A stretch of DNA of 64,000 bases from Enhygromyxa salina (lineage in GTDB: Bacteria; Myxococcota_A; Polyangia; Nannocystales; Nannocystaceae). Location of the stretch: NCBI RefSeq assembly GCF_000737335.2, contig NZ_JMCC02000020.1, forward strand, positions 1 through 64,000. The letters are read 5' to 3'. The position numbers and the translations under genes were made by a program. Below the pieces are notes generated by a model. That model saw nothing but the letters and a program-made list of their open reading frames with translations. It was not told the origin of the DNA and made no database searches. How positions within the stretch are numbered: position 1 is the first letter of the stretch; the number at the start of each line of letters is the position of its first letter. Shown here in pieces: positions 60,363-64,000 of the stretch.

Positions 60363-61664
60363 CTACTGATCCAAGCGCATGATCGCGTCGTAGATCGCGC
60401 GGCGTTCGTCGGCCAGGCGCCCGGCGAGCTCCGCCTGCGTCGTGATCACCCACAGCCCGCGCGCACGATCGATCAGATCGGCGACCCGCTCGCTGAACAG
60501 CAACGCGGCGAAGCCAACCAGCGGCAGGGCCAGCAGCGCGAGCAGCCCCCATGGCCACGCCAGCGCGACACCAAGCCCAACGCTGATCACGATCCAGTTG
60601 AGCGGAAACAACAGCAGTCCGCCGATCAGCTTGATCGTGGCGATCACCGCCTCTTCCTGCTTGGCGATGCGCCGGCTCAGCCAACCGACAAGACGATACG
60701 CCGGGTAGTGGGTGAGGATCCCGAGCAAGGCCGGGCCAAGCAGCAGCGGCATCACGAGGACGTGGCGCAGCACATACTTGCGGATCGCAGGCCGCGGGAT
60801 CGCGGCGGGGTGATCCAGCGGCAGCCCCAGCATCGACATCTGCGCCGCGTAGCTGCGCACGCGCTCCGCGAGCTGCTCGAGCGGCGCGGGGGCCTGCTCG
60901 CGCAAGCGTTGGTAGCCGTCAACGAGCCGCCGCCGCACGTCAAAGCTCTCGAGGGCCGACTCGCCCGCGTCCTTGCGCGCGCCCGACAGGATCAGCGCCG
61001 CGTGCTCGGCCAGACGCAGCGCCTGGGCGTCTTCGGCCTGCAGCGTGACCTGGCCCAGCGCCGCCGTGATCGCAGCGTTGAGGGCTTCAACGTCCTTGGC
61101 CGAGGCGCGCAGCTGGTCATCGAGCTCGAGCTGCGGCGTGATGATTGGCTCGCCGTAGATCAGCAGCGCGTCGCTGCGAAACGTGGCCTTGCGGCTGTAG
61201 TCGATCCCAACTGGCACGATCCGAACGCTGACCTCACGGCTGGCGCTGGCGGCGATCCGTGCGGCGCCCGTCTTGAGCGGCTTGAGCTTTGGATCGCTGT
61301 GGGTCGTGCCCTCGGGGAACAGCGCCAGCACCTTCCCGCCGGCCAGCAGCGCGATCGACTGCATGATGACCTCGCGGTTCTTGCTCGGGTCCGCGCCGTC
61401 TTGGGTCCGGTAGACGGGCAAGCACTCGAACCCACGCACGAAGTGCTTGATGAGCGGCGTGCGAAACAGCGGCGCCTTGGCCAAGAAGGTCACCGGTCGC
61501 GGCGACTCGCACAGGATGAACAAGGGATCGAGCAGCCCGTTGGGGTGGTTGAGCACGTAGAGCAGCGGGCCGTCCACAGGCACCCGCCCGGCGTCGACGT
61601 TGTCGATCCGGCGAAAGAAGATCCGCAGCAAGAGCCGGGACAGGGCAGTCAAGAACGCGCGCAT
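60363..61664 (-). CDS. SCT1/GPT2-type glycerol-3-phosphate/1-acylglycerol-3-phosphate acyltransferase
   Basis: 433 residues from ATG 61664. The acyltransferase core has the HX5D variant NHPNGLLDPLFI instead of the bacterial NHxxxxD, followed by FLAKAPLFRTPLIKHFVRGF and the ALFPEGTTHSDPKLKPLKTG motif III region, as in eukaryotic SCT1/GPT2-type acyltransferases. The C-terminal third carries several transmembrane helices (YVLRHVLVMPLLLGPALLGI, LNWIVISVGLGVALAWPWGL). It should acylate glycerol-3-phosphate or lysophosphatidate in membrane lipid synthesis. It stands alone on its strand, with 124 bp to the next gene. Confidence 0.88.
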   Translation of the reverse strand: MRAFLTALSRLLLRIFFRRIDNVDAGRVPVDGPLLYVLNHPNGLLDPLFILCESPRPVTFLAKAPLFRTPLIKHFVRGFECLPVYRTQDGADPSKNREVIMQSIALLAGGKVLALFPEGTTHSDPKLKPLKTGAARIAASASREVSVRIVPVGIDYSRKATFRSDALLIYGEPIITPQLELDDQLRASAKDVEALNAAITAALGQVTLQAEDAQALRLAEHAALILSGARKDAGESALESFDVRRRLVDGYQRLREQAPAPLEQLAERVRSYAAQMSMLGLPLDHPAAIPRPAIRKYVLRHVLVMPLLLGPALLGILTHYPAYRLVGWLSRRIAKQEEAVIATIKLIGGLLLFPLNWIVISVGLGVALAWPWGLLALLALPLVGFAALLFSERVADLIDRARGLWVITTQAELAGRLADERRAIYDAIMRLDQ

Positions 61665-61788
61665 GGTCAGGAGCCCGTGGTGTAGTCCACCGTGTCGTCG
61701 CTCGCAGGAATCATTCGGGAGTTCTCTATCACACGTCTCCAGAGCTCCGACCTGCGCTCTCGACACAGTGCTTCCGCCGGTGACAACG

Positions 61789-62601
61789 TCATCGTCGGCA
61801 GCGCCAGCCGGTTCGTCGAACGGTCGCTGTCGCGAGATCGATCGCATCGACGTCGAGCGCCGCGTCGCCCAGGTCGATCACGAAGAAGGTGGATCCCGCG
61901 AGCGCCGCGAAGCGCCGGCCTTGTTGATCGACCGCAACATCGCGCAGCCAGCCGAAGCGGCGCTCGGACACGACGCACAGCGCGTTGCCATGGCGGGTCG
62001 ACATCAGCGAGAGCTGCCAGTGACGACTCAGCTGGGCCGGGAGCGCGAACGCGTCACCGGCCTCGTTGGCGCTCGCCGGACCCCAGCTCAGCGAACCAAC
62101 CCAGAGATCCGTTGGACCCGTAGCCGGCCTCGGCAGTAGCGCGTCGCGGCTGGCCTGGGGCGCCGGGCCGTGCAGTCGGATGCTCCCGTCGCTCGGAGGT
62201 GGCGGCGTCACGATCCCGATCCGGCTCAAGCTCGCGTCCGTGCGCTGAAGCTGCTCTGGTTGGGCTGGCGGGAGTTCGTGGGCGGTCCAGGTCGGGTTGG
62301 CGTCGACGCTCGCCGTGCGCACGGAGCTCGAGAACACGCTGCCATCGCTGCACAAGACCACCAGCTGGTCGGCATGTAGCTCGACGTCGAGGGTGATCTC
62401 GCATGGACCGTGAAGCGACCCGTCTGCGACCCACTCACCGTCATGCACGACGAACAGCGTGAGCTCGGGGCCTGGGCCGGCGAGGTAGATGTGATCCGAG
62501 CTCAGCGCGAGCCCGGTCGCCGCGACGACTGGCGGGCTCGGTAGACAAGCGGTCGTGCTCGACAGCCACAGGGCCGCGCAGATCAACGTCCAGCGGCGCA
62601 T
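61789..62601 (-). CDS. Lipoprotein of unknown function
   Basis: About 270 residues from ATG 62601, which gives a lipoprotein signal (LWLSSTTAC) and overlaps the stop of the upstream gene (TGATG), so it is coupled to the DUF4329-like gene. The body is beta-strand rich with propeller-like repeats (LALSSDHIYLAGPGPELTLF, LVVLCSDGSVFSSSVRTA, RRFAALAGSTFFVIDLGD). No catalytic motif is visible. A role as a surface partner of the upstream protein is inferred only from coupling. Confidence 0.78.
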   Translation of the reverse strand: MRRWTLICAALWLSSTTACLPSPPVVAATGLALSSDHIYLAGPGPELTLFVVHDGEWVADGSLHGPCEITLDVELHADQLVVLCSDGSVFSSSVRTASVDANPTWTAHELPPAQPEQLQRTDASLSRIGIVTPPPPSDGSIRLHGPAPQASRDALLPRPATGPTDLWVGSLSWGPASANEAGDAFALPAQLSRHWQLSLMSTRHGNALCVVSERRFGWLRDVAVDQQGRRFAALAGSTFFVIDLGDAALDVDAIDLATATVRRTGWRCRR

Positions 62602-63425
62602 CAAAACCGGGGTAGCGCCCTTGCCGGGGTCTCGCGCTCCCAAACCGTGGGCCCGGTGCCTTTGCTGTGCTTGCCGACCTCGCTCCAGGACGGCCCCGGC
62701 GACTTGTTGCCGTTGTCGACGCGATACTCGCTCATGGACGGGCGATCCGGGCCGAACAACACGTCCTTGCTCGTTCCGCTGATCACATAATGCTGGGTCA
62801 GGTTGAAGCGATTGAAATACTCACGAAAGCCGGTGTGGTCAGTCGCGCTGGCCCTCGTCGTCGTGCCCTCGCCCGCGGGACCGTGGGTGTGAACGGTAGC
62901 GACCGCCTGCGGGGGCGGTTTGGGGATGTTGTTGCCCAGGTCCTTGACCAGCGAGTATGGCTTTTGATTGGTGTCTGTCGCAGCGTTTGGATTGACGACC
63001 CAGTACGGTTGCGGTCCGCGGAACACCGACGTATGTGCGTAGCGCTTGTCATTTTCGACGATATAGCTGAAGTACTCGCGGCCGTCGGCGATCGATTTCG
63101 ACACGTATGCGCTGCCAAACGCCTGGGCGGCGCGGCGAATGAACCGGTGCTTGCTGCCGATGCTCTTGCCGGCGGCCATGTCGGCTTCGCTGGTCCCGTC
63201 GACGAACTGGCCGGTCACGGCCTCGTGGTTGCTCGCGGCTTGCGGCGGCTGTTGCCAGGGCTCGTTGCCGAGGTTGTCAGGCCTGCGGGTCAGCATCCAC
63301 TCATTGATAGCCTGCTGGGATGGGCTTGCCGGCGGTTGGGACTGCGTCGGAGCGGCCGCAAAGTTCGGGCGACTGGGAGCTGAAGCGACCTTCATTGGTA
63401 TTCGAAGCAGGGCCAGGCTCGTCAT
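62601..63425 (-). CDS. DUF4329-like protein (possible JAB-like peptidase or toxin-associated domain)
   Basis: About 274 residues from ATG 63425 (ATG 63395 is an alternative). A Pro/Gln/Ser-rich, disordered N-terminus (about 1-95) precedes a compact domain with GREYFSYIVENDKRYAHTSV, VATVHTHGPAGEG and a following Asp (SATDHTGFREYFNRFNLTQH then YVISGTSKDVLFG). The HTHG...SxTD pattern and GxxY-T strands match DUF4329, a domain common at the end of RHS/polymorphic toxin proteins and related to JAB peptidases. It might be a secreted effector or a processing peptidase. Its stop overlaps the ATG of the lipoprotein gene downstream. Confidence 0.78.
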   Translation of the reverse strand: MTSLALLRIPMKVASAPSRPNFAAAPTQSQPPASPSQQAINEWMLTRRPDNLGNEPWQQPPQAASNHEAVTGQFVDGTSEADMAAGKSIGSKHRFIRRAAQAFGSAYVSKSIADGREYFSYIVENDKRYAHTSVFRGPQPYWVVNPNAATDTNQKPYSLVKDLGNNIPKPPPQAVATVHTHGPAGEGTTTRASATDHTGFREYFNRFNLTQHYVISGTSKDVLFGPDRPSMSEYRVDNGNKSPGPSWSEVGKHSKGTGPTVWERETPARALPRF

Positions 63426-63496
63426 CCGCCCACGATAGCAACAGACACCGCGCGCGCACCACGACTCTCGAGTCGGGTATGAGGCCAACCCGCGCA

Positions 63497-64000
63497 TCAC
63501 AACTGCCTGCAGCGGACCCACGGGTGGAGTCGACGACCGCCGCGTGGGCCGAAGGCGCCCGCGAACGCCCGGCCGTTTGGGTCTCGATGGACATGGATGA
63601 TCGAGGTGCGACCCCGACGGTCGACGAGGGTCGCGGCGACCGCTTCGTCGTAGGCCGGGAGCGTGAGATCGGTGACGATGCTGTCGCGTGCCCGGATCGC
63701 GCAGCTCAACATGGCCTGCGGACTGCTCACGACCAACTCGGGGCCGCGACGCAAGCCCACGGTATGGGCCGAGAACGGCTCGAAGGCGATGAAGGTGGCG
63801 AGGCCGAGCTGCTCCGGTCCGCCGCGCTCGGGTCCGCGGAAGCGATCGAGGGTCGCGGCGTGTTCCGCTGCGACGTCCGAGTGCGACGCGAGGACGTGAA
63901 GCTCGGCTTCGCTGGTGACGCCGAGCAGCATTGCGTCGCTGCGCTGGAAGGCGACGAACGAGGCGTCGCGGACGGGCAGCTCGCGCCACGCGTCGGCCGG
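63497..64000 (-). CDS. Partial protein running off the window
   Basis: 168 codons are visible; the frame stays open to the last base, upstream of ATG 63931, and reads RELPVRDASFVAFQRSDAML, so the true start lies beyond 64000. The protein has a beta-alpha pattern with FIAFEPFSAHTVGLRRGPEL and TSIIHVHRDPNGRAFAGAFG, and ends with a basic tail. No family is recognised. It lies 71 bp upstream of the DUF4329-like gene on the same strand and may belong to the same transcription unit. Confidence 0.72.
   Translation of the reverse strand, partial: PADAWRELPVRDASFVAFQRSDAMLLGVTSEAELHVLASHSDVAAEHAATLDRFRGPERGGPEQLGLATFIAFEPFSAHTVGLRRGPELVVSSPQAMLSCAIRARDSIVTDLTLPAYDEAVAATLVDRRGRTSIIHVHRDPNGRAFAGAFGPRGGRRLHPWVRCRQL

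Overview
The window looks like chromosome from a high-GC myxobacterium, most probably of the Nannocystaceae (Nannocystis/Plesiocystis/Enhygromyxa type). The evidence is codon use with strongly G/C third positions, a MYXO-CTERM tail (gene at 14217-15383), many lipoproteins with Asp/Gly linkers of the GDGDGDPGDGDGD type or Thr/Ser/Asp/Glu-rich linkers, DUF4215-like Cys-rich repeats, and several eukaryote-like proteins. No rRNA, tRNA, CRISPR array or intact mobile element was seen. The taxonomic call is inference.

Layout. 1-573 is a tandem array of a 150-bp unit. 598-4543 holds a cytochrome P450, a monoacylglycerol-lipase-like hydrolase and an MFS transporter continuous in frame with a TfoX N-terminal domain. 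4681-14224 is a patchwork of lipoproteins, TPR and leucine-rich-like proteins and a methyltransferase, scarred by remnants of a tyrosine recombinase and of IS91-type transposases; one remnant abuts a perfect 44-bp palindrome. 14217-18251 encodes secreted proteins on the minus strand: a MYXO-CTERM protein, a beta-propeller lipoprotein and a di-heme MauG-like lipoprotein. 18550-22268 is a pair of tandem paralogous polytopic membrane proteins. 22316-29252 holds a B12-type radical SAM enzyme, a DUF4215-type lipoprotein, a PL1-like pectate lyase lipoprotein and a RoxA-like di-heme lipoprotein.

29299-31866 is the only clear housekeeping block (aroE, xseA and a SlyX-like gene, translationally coupled). 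32941-34013 shows an XRE-cupin regulator facing the first 25 codons of a proline racemase/hydroxyproline epimerase that is cut off by an array of a 75-bp repeat. The same element sits in frame inside the 1528-residue gene at 49857-54443. 34035-48953 carries lipoproteins, a von Willebrand A protein, a coupled three-gene set whose first member is frameshifted, a SagB-type dehydrogenase, an M28 peptidase, a class II CPD photolyase, a propeller/di-heme fusion protein and an ACC-synthase-like aminotransferase.

49138-55742 is the most distinctive system: a tight minus-strand operon of one cation:proton antiporter, a second antiporter carrying a very long C-terminal extension that ends in a P-loop ATPase domain, and a small MscS-like channel. 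It looks like one ion or osmotic-stress machine with nucleotide-gated control, a function inferred from the parts. 55998-58632 encodes two proteins built from repeats resembling tail-fibre tip domains. 59251-64000 holds a bacterial MYND/MSS51-like protein, an SCT1-type acyltransferase, and a coupled lipoprotein and DUF4329-like pair beside a partial gene that runs off the window.
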